Shown here one piece after another: positions 52,963 through 63,272 of a stretch of 64,000 nt of DNA; the stretch's first letter is position 1; every line of letters starts with the position of its first letter. Below the pieces are notes generated by a model. That model was not told the DNA's origin. It was given only the letters and a program-made list of their open reading frames with translations, and did not search any database. A program made the translations under genes and the position numbers. This DNA is from Synanceia verrucosa (Eukaryota; Chordata; Actinopteri; Perciformes; Synanceiidae), in NCBI GenBank assembly GCA_029721515.1, contig CM056559.1, positions 16,764,501 through 16,828,500 of the forward strand. Reading direction: 5' to 3'.

Positions 52963-53681
52963 TGTCAAGTTAAGTGTGTTTATTATATTCTGTTTTGTCA
53001 TTTGGTCTTGTCTTTTCCTGTTTTATTTTGAAATTTACTGTTTTCCCTTGTGTTTCAGCTTGTCCTTCCCATCCTCATGTCTCCCGCATCTGGTGATTGT
53101 TAGCCCCGCCCCTGATTGTTTGCAGCTGTTCCCCATTACCCAGTGTATTTATGTCAGCGTCTCCCTTTGTCTTGTGCCAGTACGTCTTGTGTTATGCCAC
53201 CGACCTACCAGCCTTCTACCACGTCCTCGTTTCCCGTCCCATGTCAGGTTGCCCTCCTTGTGTGTACTGTTTTGTTATTTTATTACTTTGTTTGTCTTTC
53301 TCCCTGTGGTTTGTCGTTTAGCGTTTGTTCTGTGTAGCTGTAGAGATTTTCATCACCTTAAGTGATTGCCTTTAGTTAGTTGTTTTTTTGTGTTATCTGA
53401 GTCTTTTCCAGTTCCTCATTTTGAGCGCTCTTAGTTTGTTACAGTGTATTTTGCCATCACAGATTGCTCTTTAATTATCGCTGATTGGCCTGAGCCTTTT
53501 AGTTAGTTATCTTTATTTTTTCCTTTTCCCCTTTTGAGTAGATTTAGTCATTACAGATTAGAGCGCTTATTCCTCTCTGTACTGTTGTTTTTTTTCTTTG
53601 TAATAAATCCTTGGTTGATACTTTATTTTGGTTGGAGTCTTGCATTTGGGTTTATTGTCGTGTCTGAGCCATGTTCTAACA
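52963..53681 (+). mobile_element. Solo LTR of a chromovirus-type gypsy family
   Basis: A 719-bp LTR begins TGTCAAGTTAAGTG and ends GTTCTAACA, flanked by the 6-bp direct repeat GAAAAT (52957-52962 and 53682-53687). It is clearly homologous to the LTR starting at 63253 (shared CAAGTTAAGTGTGTTTATTA, GCCCCGCCCCTGATTGTTT, TGTGCCAGTACGTCTTGTGT). An AATAAA lies near 53602. No internal region is attached, so it arose by LTR-LTR recombination or similar loss. Hydrophobic ORFs inside it are T-rich artefacts. Confidence 0.92.
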
Positions 53682-53687
53682 GAAAAT

Positions 53688-54503
53688 ATTACAGGGTATA
53701 TTTGTTCACTATAAGTACAGTTGATTTACGTACTGTTGTGTTAAAACACGAGTAAAATAAAATCACTATTTTTAGCGGTGCACAAATCTACCAGGAGAGC
53801 TACGAGAACTTCTCATGTTGTTAAACGCTCTGTGTGACGTATGCACCAACATCGGCGCACGGTGTGACGTCAGTCAATGACGTTGCCACGCTAAGTGATG
53901 TCCCACTTTGTAGGGTAAGATTTCTACCCTAACACTTCTCACTTAATCCTGTACCTTTGGAGGGCTAGTGTTAAGGCTGGAATATACTTTGACTACGTAA
54001 TACGTTATCCGACTCCGTGGCTACGCACACCCCTCGCGCCCTCGCAGTTCTCCGTCGTGATGCGTGTTGTGCACCCCTGCTGTGAAATGCACCCCCTCGG
54101 AAAGTGAAGCAATTCGCCTTAATATTGCAGATAAAAGCAGGGGAAAATACAATTTTATGATTTAATTATTTGTGAGGGAGATAGAAGAGAAGAACATTGA
54201 TTGCTTTCAGTCTTTAAAACTCCTCTTCCTCTTTCTTCTCAACACAAAATCGGATAATAGCAAACGCAAACCAACAACTTTCGGTATGTTCTGTGGAAAT
54301 ATACCCCAGCCATAATTACTAAATGAATTAAATGGATTTTTTGAGCAAGTTGAATGTGTTTGACTTGCCTTTCACAAGGCTAATTGATACTTTAGTTCCT
54401 GTCCTGTCCACGCTGCTGCGGAGGCGACCTGTCTGTCTGTTTCTGTGTAGGGCGAGGGGCTGCATTTCATTGCAGGGTGTAACTAGAGGACCAATCACAG
54501 CCC
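53688..54503. other. Unassigned sequence
   Basis: No gene. The block 53905-53970 (AGGGTAAGATTTCTACCCTAACAC) looks like the end of a non-autonomous transposon. The next block from about 53972 starts GGCTGGAATATACTTTGACT ACGTAATACG and may be another that ends near the palindrome at 54504-54543. Confidence 0.4.
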
Positions 54504-54543
54504 TTTATAGTACTCCGTAAAGTGCTGTACGGAGTACTATAAA
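54504..54543. repeat. Perfect 16-bp palindrome with 8-base loop
   Basis: TTTATAGTACTCCGTA (54504-54519), loop AAGTGCTG, and the exact complement at 54528-54543. Probably the terminus or core of a foldback-type element. Confidence 0.93.
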
Positions 54544-54739
54544 TTGGCCTTTAAGGGAAGACAAATGGGATAGTTTCAAAACCTGTCCTATTGTGTGCGT
54601 GTTTAATCCAATTAATCACCCCCATCCCATTCACACCTCTGGAGGCAGCAGCCCCCACAAGCCATCACCAGTACAGCAGAGGACACTTCCCTTCCCTCAT
54701 CACACCACCCACGATCACAGCAGCTCAGGTTTATGGAGA

Positions 54740-57305
54740 GAATAGAATAGAATAGAATAGTTTTTTTTATTCATCCCCCTTGGGGGGAAATTTACCTGCC
54801 ACAGCAACAAAGACAAAAACACAGACACAATAGTAATAATAATAAAATAGAATAGAATAGAATAAAAATATTTACATATTTACAATGAACTAAAATACAA
54901 TGGAAAAATATATAGATATATATACTTGTACAGATGAAACTGTTTAAAACACAATTATTATTGTGGCAGTGCAATTTTCTATTTTTTTGTGCAAAGTGGT
55001 AGTGTGATGACAATGACAATAACAATGACAGTGATGGAGATGGAGATGAGTCCAGATTGTGTTTACATCAGCCAGTGATGCTGATGTTGTAAAGTTTTAT
55101 TGCTGATGGTATGAATGACCTGCGGTAGCGCTCCTTCTTGCAGGGTGGAAGTCTCAGTCTGCAGCTGAAGGAGCTGCTTAAAGCCTCCACAGTCCCATGT
55201 AGAGGGTGAGAGGGGTTGTCCATGATGGAGGTGAGCTTAGCTAACATCCTCCTCTCACCCACCTCCTCTATGGAGTCCAGGGAGCAGTCCAGGACAGAGC
55301 TGGCCCTCCTGACCAGCCTGTTCAGTCTCTTCCTGTTTCTCTCTGTGCTCCCTGCTCCCCAGCAGACCACTGCATAAAAGACTGCAGACGCTACCACAGT
55401 GTCATAAAAGGTCCTGAGCAGAGTCCTGCAAACTCCAAAGGACCTCAGTCTCCTCAGCAGGTGGAGACGACTTTGGCCCTTCTTGTACAGGACATCTGTG
55501 TTGTGAGTCCAGTCCAGTTTATTGTTGAGGTGAACACCCAGGTACCTATAGCTCTCCACCATTTCTATGTCCAGGCCCTGGATGTTCACTGGTGCTGTCT
55601 GGGGTGTCTTCCTCCTGCGGAAGTCAATGACCATCTCCTTGGTCTTACTGGCGTTGAGCTGAAGGTGGTTATGCTCACACCAGTCGACAAAGCCAGTGAT
55701 GACGGTCCTGTACTCCCGATCGTCCCCTCAGACACACATCCAACAATAGCTGTGTCGTCGGAGAACTTCTGGAGGTGACAGTTCCCAGAGTTGTATCTGA
55801 AGTCCGATGTGTACAGGGTGAAGAGAAAGGGGAGAGCACTGTCCCCTGTGGGGCCCCGTGCTGCAGACTACCATGTCCGACACACAGTTCTGAAGCCTCA
55901 CGTACTGTGGTCTGTTGGTGAGGTAGTCTATGGTCCATGCAGCCAGGTGACAGTCTACTCCCACACTTTCAAGCTTCCCCCTGAGCAGAGAAGGCTGGAT
56001 CGTGTTGAAAGCACTGGAGAAATCAAAGAACATGATCCTCACAGTGCTGCCAGTGTTCTCCAGGTGAGTCAGTGATCTGTGCAGCAGGTAGATTACTGCA
56101 TCATCCACTCCGATGTTTGGTTGGTAGGCAAACTGCAGCGGGTCCAGATGTGAGCTCACCATGGGGCGGAGGTTTCTCAACACGATCCTCTCCAGGGTCT
56201 TCATCAGATGAGAAGTGAGGACCACAGGCCTGAAGTGGTTGGGCTCCCTGGGGTGCGTCGTCTTTGGGACAGGAACCACACAGGAAGTCTTCCACAGCTG
56301 TGGGACTCTCTCCAGACTCAGGCTCAGGTTGAAAATGTGCAGCAGCACCTGACAGAGTTGGTCTGCACAGTCCTTAAGGAGTCTGGAGCTGATGCCGTCG
56401 GGGCCTGTGGCCTTCCTTGCCTTCATCCTCTTCAGTTCACTTCTCACCTGGTCAGCTGTGATGGAGATGGTTTTGGTGGTGGTGGTGGTGGAGGAGGATG
56501 AGGTGAGGATGGATGGTGGTGGTGGTGGGGTGTTGGTGCTGGATGAGGATGAGGTGGGGAGGGGTGGTGGTGATGGTGGGGGTGGCAGAGGGCTGAGGTG
56601 TTGTGAAGAAAGAGCTGGCTGGCTGGTGCTTTGATGAGTGGGGGGAGGAGTGGGGGCACAGTCAAACCTGTTGAAAAACAGATTTAGTTGGTTGGCCCAC
56701 TCTTGGTCTCCTTCAGCTCCCCTCTCATGGCCTCTGCTGTGACCAGAGATGGTTTTTAGGCCTCTCCAGACCTCCCTTGCGTTGTTCTGTTGCAAGTTAC
56801 TTTCCATCCTGGTCCTGTAGCTGGCCTTGCCCTCCTTGATCTTCTTCTTCAGCTCTCTCTGTACCCTCCTCAGATCCTCTTTATCCCCAGATCCAAAGGC
56901 CCTCCTCTTCTCCTTCAGCAGGGCCTTCAGCTCAGGGGTCACCCAGGGTTTACTGTTGGAGAAGCACCGTACTTTCCTGGTGGGTACAGTGTTCTCCACA
57001 CAGAAGTTTATATAGTCCGTTACACAGTGGGTCATGGTGTCGATGTCCTCACCGTGGGGGTCACACAGCACATCCCAGTGTGTGGTCCTGAAGCAGTCCT
57101 GCAGGGCCTCAGTGGCTTCCTCTGACCACAGCTTTACACACCTTATGGTGGGGGGTTGCGTCTTCACCATAGGTATGTAAATGGGCTGCAGTCTCACCAG
57201 GTTGTGATCTGAGCGACCCAGCGGGGGGAGGGGTGATGAGCTGTATGCGTCCTTGGTGTCCTTGGAGAGCTGAGGAGGCTGCGTCCCAGCAAAGGTGCAG
57301 TTCCA
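54740..57305 (-). mobile_element. L2-like LINE, 5'-truncated, minus strand
   Basis: The minus-strand reading starts inside the endonuclease at 57305 and ends in a 3' UTR. The 3' tail is an AGAATAGAATAG-type short repeat (54738-54765 on +) next to a CCCCCTTGGGGGGAAATT motif, a tail type I know from fish L2-like LINEs. A second AATAGAATAG run lies at 54848-54865. It faces a + strand LINE starting at about 57306. Confidence 0.85.
55068..57305 (-). pseudogene. L2-like LINE ORF2: endonuclease end and RT, frameshifted
   Basis: At 57305 the frame reads TFAGTQPPQLSKDTKDAYSS and LGRSDHNLVRLQPIYIPM, the endonuclease terminus (SDH motif). A linker follows (WVTPELKALLKEKRRAFGSG), and a Pro/Ser/Thr-rich low-complexity stretch (PPPPSPPPLPTSSSSS) lies at about 56440-56660. 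RT follows with MKARKATGPDGISSRLLKDC, REPNHFRPVVLTSHLMKTLE, DPLQFAYQPN and MFFDFSSAFNTI. A frameshift near 55860 follows VCSTG; in the other frames APQGTVLSPF, KFSDDTAIVG (catalytic FSDD) and MVIDFRRRKT continue to SRLHLLRRLRSFGVCR and RRSFIPSAIKLYN. At least two frameshifts; otherwise well kept. Confidence 0.9.
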
Positions 57306-58400
57306 GATGGAGTATCACCAAGACTACTGAAGGTCTGCACGCAGGAGCTGGGACACCCAAGTCCCAAAGAAACCACATCCTGCTGAGCTGAATGACTTTA
57401 GGCCAGTAGCCCTGACATTACATGTGATGTAGGACATGGAGCAGATGCTGTTCCATCATCCGAGGACACAGACCCACCACGCACTTGACCCTCTGCAGTT
57501 TGCCCACCAGGAGAATCTGTCGTTCATTGGTATTGATCTCTCGCTCAGTGATGCTGTGAGGATTACTTTTTTGGACTTCTCCAGCACCTATAACACCTTC
57601 CAGTCTTTGCTCCTCTGGGAGAATCTGACAGAGATGGGAGTGGGATCACAGCTGATGGCATTGGTCACCATCTGACCAGCAGACCTCAGTATGTGCGACT
57701 GGGAGATTGCAGGTCCGACACTGTGGTCAGCAGCACAGCAGCACAGTGCTTCAGGGAACTGTCCTCTCTTCAGTCCTGTTCAGCCTATACACGTCCGACT
57801 TTCAGTACAACCCGGAGCTTTGACATGCACAGAAATTTGCAGACAAAGAAGTCAGAGGACAGATTCATCTGTACTTCATCCAAAGGCTGGCGTACTTCAA
57901 CTGCAACAAGCTGCTACAGATCTTCTACCAATCTGTGGTAGCGAGTGCCCTCCTGTATGCAGTTGTGTGCTGGGGGGCAGCATCAAGAAGGACGCAGCAT
58001 GCCTGGACAAACTGGTGAAGAAGGCAGGCTTTGTCATTGGCACATCATAAACAATCCTGACCATCCACTGCACAGCACCATCTCCAGACAGAGAAGCAGC
58101 TTCAGTGACAGACTGCTGTCACTGTCCTGCTCAACAAACAGACTCAGGAGGTCGTTCCTCCCCCACACCGTACGGCACTACGACACCTCTCAGGCGGAGC
58201 GACAACACAAACACTGAGCCCTGGACCCGCCACACATTCACAACACACACGTACTTTCTCACTCACACACATCTACATGCTGGACTCTGAGTGTGTAAAA
58301 AAAATGTATACTACACTTACTGTTATTTTACAACTGCACTGTAACTGTCAGACTTCTATATTTCTATTTTTATCTATCATGTTTATCATTAATTACACCT
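57306..58400 (+). pseudogene. L2-like LINE relic, plus strand
   Basis: The + strand carries a far more decayed copy of a related RT: GVSPRLLKVCTQELGHPSPK, a damaged AELNDFRPVALT-like part (about 57390), DPLQFAHQENLSFIGIDLSL, ITFLDFSSTYNTFQSLL, TSRPQYVRLGDCRSDTVVSS, a decayed region where the catalytic DD is not recognisable, SVVASALLYAVVCWGGSIKK-like words (about 57945), IINNPDHPLHSTI and LRRSFLPHTVRHYDT at about 58145-58190. A 3' UTR-like stretch follows to about 58400. It lies head to head with the minus-strand LINE at 57305. Confidence 0.75.
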
Positions 58401-58404
58401 GATA

Positions 58405-58740
58405 CTATACTGACCAAAACTTCCAACGCAACACTCCCATGGTTTATGCATATTATACCAAATTGACATGCTCACAACACGTATCAGATATGTTAAGTTT
58501 TAATTGAAATCCAGTGTATGTAATAGCACTCTTGCCCATTGCAGACAGATCTTGGCGACATGCTCATGAGTCAACAGCAGACCACGGCGGGCACGTCTGT
58601 GCAACCCAGCCTCATGCAAGGAGTTGCATACTGTTTGGTTGCTGATTCTGTTCTGATGTCAACCTCTGGTCTGTGCTGCAGTCACTGTAGCTGGCAGGAC
58701 GTTTTTTTCAGATGTTGAAGACAAATATGGCAGTCCTGCC
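58405..58740 (-). pseudogene. Tc1-like transposase relic, minus strand
   Basis: Reading minus from about 58660 gives RISNQTVCNSLHEAGLHRRA then RRGLLLTHEHVAKICLQW, the second helix-turn-helix and hook of a Tc1 transposase. Upstream (about 58700) there is a damaged VTAA/AR block. Nothing of the catalytic domain remains; the sequence continues instead into TTGGAAGTTTTGGTCAGTA on minus at about 58410, which looks like a terminus. An internally deleted copy. Confidence 0.65.
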
Positions 58741-58834
58741 GAGGGGTGGTGACACATGGCCTGGGAGCTCATGGTCGGTCGTTAGTGTGCCCTGTCTTAT
58801 TATACCGGTTCCATAGATGCAAAATGGTCGAACA

Positions 58835-58905
58835 CCCAAGGAGATACTTTGCTTTGAGTCGTGCTTTTGGGTTCTACTTCCTGTGTTTGCTGCCAAGTTC
58901 TAACA
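58835..58905 (+). mobile_element. Truncated 5' LTR of chromovirus-type gypsy element
   Basis: Only the last 70 bases or so of the LTR remain: GATACTTTGCTTTGAGTCGT GCTTTTGGGTTCT...GTTCTAACA. This parallels the end of the solo LTR at 53620-53681 (TTGATACTTTATTTTGGTTGG...TTGGGTTT...GTTCTAACA). It is followed by GAACATACTGGCCAGG and the gag ATG. Confidence 0.75.
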
Positions 58906-58921
58906 GAACATACTGGCCAGG

Positions 58922-59953
58922 ATGAACCCAGCCGACTCCAGTCAGCTCAGGGATCTAGTCGTGTCCCATGGTGACAGACTCTCTAAGCAGGAGGAGCAGG
59001 CTGCCATTTTGGGCCGTAATGTCGCTACCCTGTCCTCGCATCAAGAGGAGTTTAGACACACCATGACAGCTCAGGTCGACGCACTAGCTAGCAACATGCG
59101 CGACCTACTTAGCTACCTCCATGCTCAGCCTTCAGCTCCCCTGCCTCCTGCCATCCCTAGTCAGAGTCTGCCGGCTGCTATTCCACCTGTGGTGGTTCAC
59201 TCACCCCCTCGCCTCGCCCCCCCAGAAAAGTTTGCTGGCGAGTCTGAAATGTGCAGACCTTTCCTGGTTCAATGTGATCTGCACTTCAAGATGAACCCTG
59301 ATGCCTTCCCCACACCACAGTCTCGGGTTGCATTCATAACATCCCACCTGACAGGAAGGGCAGTAGCATGGGCCACTACAGAGTGGGCTCGGGACTCAGC
59401 GCTTTGCTCGTCACAAGAACAGTTTATTGCCGAATTACGCAAGGTTTTTGACCATTCACGACCGGGAAGGCAGGCAGCCCGGGCACTCAAGAGACTCTCT
59501 CAAGGCAATAGCACAGTTGCTGATTATGCTATTCAATTTCGCCCACTAGCTAGGGATAGTGGCTGGGGGGAACCCTCGATGGACTCAATGATCAGATCCA
59601 CGACCAGCTCGGACCCCAGGATCTGCCTGATGACCTCGAGGCGGTGATGGAGGTGGCCATCCGGACGGACAACTGGATATGGGATCGTCGGTACCGCCGG
59701 CGTGGAGCACCGGGGACCAACACCGTACGGGTGGTAGGACCGGCAGCATCTAGCGACAGTGGACAGCGTACTACCCCGGATCACCAGACGGAGCCCATGC
59801 AGGTTGGTCGGGCCGGACTCACCCCCTGAGGAGCGTCAGCGGCGTCTCCAGCAGGGCTTGTGCTTTTATTGCGGGCAGCCCGGTCATCGTCTCAGTGAGT
59901 GCCCGGTCAAGGTTTCCGAGTCTCCTGGCAGTAGAAGACGCCCAACCACCTAG
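58922..59953 (+). pseudogene. Chromovirus-type gypsy gag, frameshifted
   Basis: gag opens at 58922 with MNPADSSQLRDLVVSHGDRL, 16 bases after the LTR end. It continues through a coiled segment, Pro-rich PLPPAIPSQSLPAAIPPVVV, RLAPPEKFAGESEMCRPFLV and the capsid region FITSHLTGRAVAWATTEWAR, VFDHSRPGRQAARALKRLSQ. A frameshift at about 59560-59590 derails it. Homology continues as LGPQDLPDDLEAVMEVAIRT (another frame) and, after a second shift, LCFYCGQPGHRLSECP, the CCHC zinc knuckle (C-x2-C-x4-H-x4-C), ending at a stop 59951-59953. It encodes the structural and RNA-packaging protein. Two frameshifts prevent a full-length product. Confidence 0.88.
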
Positions 59954-60545
59954 GCAGCTTCCAAGGAACGAGCCGCTCGCCAGCTGACACAGGTAACGTG
60001 CTCAGTGGGTAACCAGGTATGGTCTCAAGGGGCGCTAATTGACTCGGGGGCCCGACGAGAGTTTAATGGACTGGGGGGTGGTCCGGGCCTTGGGTCTGAA
60101 AACTGAGACTTTGTCACATCCCCTCGAGGCTAATGCCTTGAATGGGAATAAACTGTTCAGAATAACTCATGTCACAGAACCAGTAATGCTCAGAATTGAC
60201 AACCATCACGAACAGTTAAGATTTCATGTGTTCAATTCAGAGAATCACGCCATTGTATTGGGTTACCCATGGTTGTGCAGTCACAATCCTGTGATAGACT
60301 GGAAATCGGGGTTGGTGAAGGGGTGGTCGGAGAAGTGTCAGAGTCATTGTTTGATCAGTAACAAGCAGGTCATAGTGGGCTGTGTAGGAGCACCTGAAGC
60401 GACGTCCACAGAGGACAATGTTGATTTATCTGCTGTACCCCCATGTTATCATGACCTAGGCCAAGCCTTTAGTAAGGCGAAAGCCACCTCTCTGCCTCCC
60501 CACAGACCCTATGACTGTGCCATAGAGCTGTGAGCGGGGGCGGTC
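59954..60545 (+). pseudogene. Chromovirus-type gypsy protease, frameshifted, with in-frame stop
   Basis: The protease motif is read as ALIDSGA at about 60027-60047 in one frame. The continuation DESLMDWGVVRALGLKTETL is in the next frame (60039-60533), so a single-base insertion within GGGGCCCGACGAG at the active site separates them. Further on come LRFHVFNSENHAIVLGYPWL, EKCQSHCL, YHDLGQAFSKAKATSLP and RPYDCAIEL. An in-frame TGA at 60531-60533 then interrupts the transition to RT; the frame resumes unchanged at 60534 and the reported RT frame starts at 60546. Confidence 0.88.
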
Positions 60546-63272
60546 TTGCCCAAGGGGAGGCTCTACTCCATCTCCGGCCCAGAAAGAGAGGCAATGGACA
60601 ACTACATACAGACCTCCCTCCAGGCGGGCATCATCAGGCCGTCCTCCTCCCCGCTGGGAGCGGGCTTCTTCTTTGTGGGGAAGAAGGATGGGTCGCTCAG
60701 GCCTTGCATTGACTACGCTCCACTAAACGACATCACCATCAAGAACAGGTACCCCCTCCCTCTCATGTCAGCTGCTTTCGAGCAGTTACAGGGCGCTAAG
60801 ATTTTCACCAAGTTGGATTTACGCAACGCTTACCATCTGGTACGCATTAGGGAGGGGGATGAATGGAAGACGGGCTTTAATACCCCGTCAGGACACTATG
60901 AATACCTGGTGATGCCTTTTGGTCTTTCCAACGCCCCAGGGGTATTTCAGAACTTGGTTAACGATGTCTTGAGAGAATACCTGAACAAGTTTGTATATGT
61001 CTACATTGATGACATTCTAATTTTTTCCCCCGATCCAGAAACTCATGTGCAACATGTGCGCCAAGTGTTAAGCAAACTATTGGCTAACCAACTGTATGTT
61101 AAGGCAGAAAAGTGTGAGTTTCATGCCGAATCAGTATCTTTCCTGGGCTTCATCATAGCCTCTGGGTCGATACAGATGGATCCGGCTAAAGTAAAGGCTG
61201 TTGCAGAGTGGCCAATTCCGAATAACCGAAAGAAGGTTCAGCAATTCTTAGGATTTGCAAACTTTTACCGTTGGTTCATTCGGAACTATAGCTCCATCGC
61301 AGATCCTCTGCACACATTAACCTCTCCACAGACCCCTTTCCAGTGGACCCCGGCAGCGGATGCTGCTTTCCGGCAGCTCAAGGCTCGATTTACATCAGCC
61401 CCCATTCTCTCGGAACCAGATCCTACCAGGCAGTTCGTGGTGGAGGTGGATGCATCAGATGTGGGGATAGGGGCAGTGCTATCCCAAAGGTCAGAGGTTG
61501 ACGGCAAGATGCATCCCTGTGCATTCCTATCCAAGAAATTAACTTCGGCTGAGAGAAACTACGACGTGGGCAACAGAGAGCTGCTGGCGGTTAAGGTGGC
61601 GCTAGAGGAGTGGCGTCACTGGCTGGAGGGGGCCCAGCAACCTTTCTTGGTCTGGACGGATCACAAAAATCTGGAGTATATTCGACAGGCTAAGAGACTG
61701 AATTCTCGCCAAGCCAGGTGGTCTTTGTTTTTTAATCGTTTCAACTTCTCTGTTTCTTACAGGCCGGGGAGTCAAAATGTCAAGCCTGATGCTCTATCAC
61801 GTCTGTACGACCCCGAGCCTGCCGCCAAGTTGCCTGAACCTATTCTGCCACGCAACTGTGTGGTAGGAGCAGTATCTTGGCCAATAGTAAATGAGGTGAA
61901 ACAAGCCAATGGGGAGAACCCGCCGCCAGAGGACTGCCCTCCCAACAGGCTGTTTGTGCCTAAGGGGCTGCGGTCTCAGGTGGTACATTGGGCCCATACA
62001 TCTCCCCCTGGTGTTAAAAGAACACTGTTTTTCATTCGTCAGCAGTTTTGGTGGCCGACTATGGAGAAGATTGTCAGGGAGTACATAGAGGCGTGTCCCA
62101 TCTGTGCCCGTAACAAGTCTGCAGCGCAGAAACCAGCAGGTCTCCTCCAGCCTCTTCCCACACCCAGCCGGCCATGGGCCGCCATCGCTTTGGACTTCGT
62201 CACGGGGCTTCCCAGCTCTAATGGTAACACAGCCGTCCTCACGGTGGTGGACAGATTTTTGAAAATGACACACTTCATTGCCATGCCTAGGTTGCCGTCG
62301 GCCAAGGAGACGGCTGAGGTTATGTTCAGTCGGATTTTTAGTATCTATGGATTTCCCAATGACATTGTTTCTGATAGAGGACCACAGTTCGTGTCAAGAT
62401 TCTGGAGGGAGTTGTGCAACCTTATTGGGGCTACCGTGAGCCTTTCCTCAGGCTATCACCCCCAGTCCAATGGACAAACTGAAAGGTTAAATCAGGTACT
62501 GGGGACCTGTCTGCGTTGTCTGATCACCCAAAATCCCTCTTCGTCGAGTAAGCTTCTTCCTTGGGTTGAGTATGCCTATAACTCCCTGCCATCAGCAGCC
62601 ACCAAGATCTCACCTTTCCACTGTGTTTATGGATATCAACCGCCTGCTTTTCCCGACATGGAGAAGGAGGTCTCTGTCCCGTCTGTTCATGCTCTGGTCC
62701 GGCGGACTCATCGGGTGTGGGAAGCTACTCGCAGGGTGTTGCAGCGCAGCATGGTGGGCATGAAAAAAGCAGCAGACCGTCGGAGACGACCGGCACCAGC
62801 CTACCAAAACGGCCAGAGAGTGTGGCTGTCTACCCGGGATCTTCCACTGCGGGAAACCTCCAAGAAGTTGGCACCAAGATTCATCGGTCCGTACCCCATC
62901 ACCAGGGTGGTCAAGCCGGCGTCGGTTCGCCTACGCCTTCCCCGCTCCCTGAAGGTGCATCCCACGTTGCATGTCAGCAGAGTAAAGCCAGAAAGGGTCA
63001 GTCCGATGGTTCCCACTTCCCGACCCCCACCTCCCCCCCGTATCATTGATGGAGGACCTGCTTATACTGTCCGGAGACTTTTGGCTGTCCGCAACAGGGG
63101 GCGGGGAAGACAGTTTCTGATAGACTGGGAGGGGTACGGACCAGAGGAGCGGGAGTGGAAGCCAGCGTCGTTCATTCTGGACAAATCTTTAATCACTGAC
63201 TTTTACCTGAGGCACTCTGAGATTCCTGGGCCGTCTGGTGGGGGGGGGGTACTGTCATACCTGTCAAGTTAA
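60546..63272 (+). CDS. Chromovirus-type gypsy pol: RT, RNase H, integrase, chromodomain
   Basis: A 908-residue open frame. RT: SSSPLGAGFFFVGKKDGSLR, CIDYAPLNDITIKNRYPLPL, IFTKLDLRNAYHLVRIREGD, VMPFGLSNAPGVFQNLVNDV and the catalytic YVYIDDILIFS (about residues 150-160). RNase H: VVEVDASDVGIGAVLSQR, ERNYDVGNRELLAVKVALEE and VWTDHKNLEYI. Integrase: the zinc part with VHWAHTSPPGVKRT (His) and CPICARN, then ALDFVTGLP (Asp), IVSDRGPQFVSRFW (Asp) and SNGQTERLNQ (Glu). A C-terminal chromodomain follows, FLIDWEGYGPEEREWKPASF, which may guide integration to chromatin marks. All catalytic residues visible here are kept. The frame is only blocked upstream, by the TGA at 60531. It ends at TAA 63270-63272, 20 bases inside the 3' LTR. 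Confidence 0.95.
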   Translation: MPKGRLYSISGPEREAMDNYIQTSLQAGIIRPSSSPLGAGFFFVGKKDGSLRPCIDYAPLNDITIKNRYPLPLMSAAFEQLQGAKIFTKLDLRNAYHLVRIREGDEWKTGFNTPSGHYEYLVMPFGLSNAPGVFQNLVNDVLREYLNKFVYVYIDDILIFSPDPETHVQHVRQVLSKLLANQLYVKAEKCEFHAESVSFLGFIIASGSIQMDPAKVKAVAEWPIPNNRKKVQQFLGFANFYRWFIRNYSSIADPLHTLTSPQTPFQWTPAADAAFRQLKARFTSAPILSEPDPTRQFVVEVDASDVGIGAVLSQRSEVDGKMHPCAFLSKKLTSAERNYDVGNRELLAVKVALEEWRHWLEGAQQPFLVWTDHKNLEYIRQAKRLNSRQARWSLFFNRFNFSVSYRPGSQNVKPDALSRLYDPEPAAKLPEPILPRNCVVGAVSWPIVNEVKQANGENPPPEDCPPNRLFVPKGLRSQVVHWAHTSPPGVKRTLFFIRQQFWWPTMEKIVREYIEACPICARNKSAAQKPAGLLQPLPTPSRPWAAIALDFVTGLPSSNGNTAVLTVVDRFLKMTHFIAMPRLPSAKETAEVMFSRIFSIYGFPNDIVSDRGPQFVSRFWRELCNLIGATVSLSSGYHPQSNGQTERLNQVLGTCLRCLITQNPSSSSKLLPWVEYAYNSLPSAATKISPFHCVYGYQPPAFPDMEKEVSVPSVHALVRRTHRVWEATRRVLQRSMVGMKKAADRRRRPAPAYQNGQRVWLSTRDLPLRETSKKLAPRFIGPYPITRVVKPASVRLRLPRSLKVHPTLHVSRVKPERVSPMVPTSRPPPPPRIIDGGPAYTVRRLLAVRNRGRGRQFLIDWEGYGPEEREWKPASFILDKSLITDFYLRHSEIPGPSGGGGVLSYLSS
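63236..63250 (+). other. Polypurine tract of gypsy element
   Basis: A G-rich run (GTGGGGGGGGGG) three bases before the LTR TG at 63253. This is where plus-strand DNA synthesis would start. It overlaps the end of pol. Confidence 0.8.

Noticed and set aside
52916..53365. Hydrophobic 149-codon ORF that could look like a membrane protein
   Set aside because: It lies inside a T-rich solo LTR homologous to the LTR at 63253 and is not conserved as a frame there.
55728..57197. 489-codon ORF as a possible host gene with a proline-rich domain
   Set aside because: Flanking endonuclease and RT motifs and the 3' tail show it is part of an L2-like LINE. The proline-rich part is a low-complexity linker.
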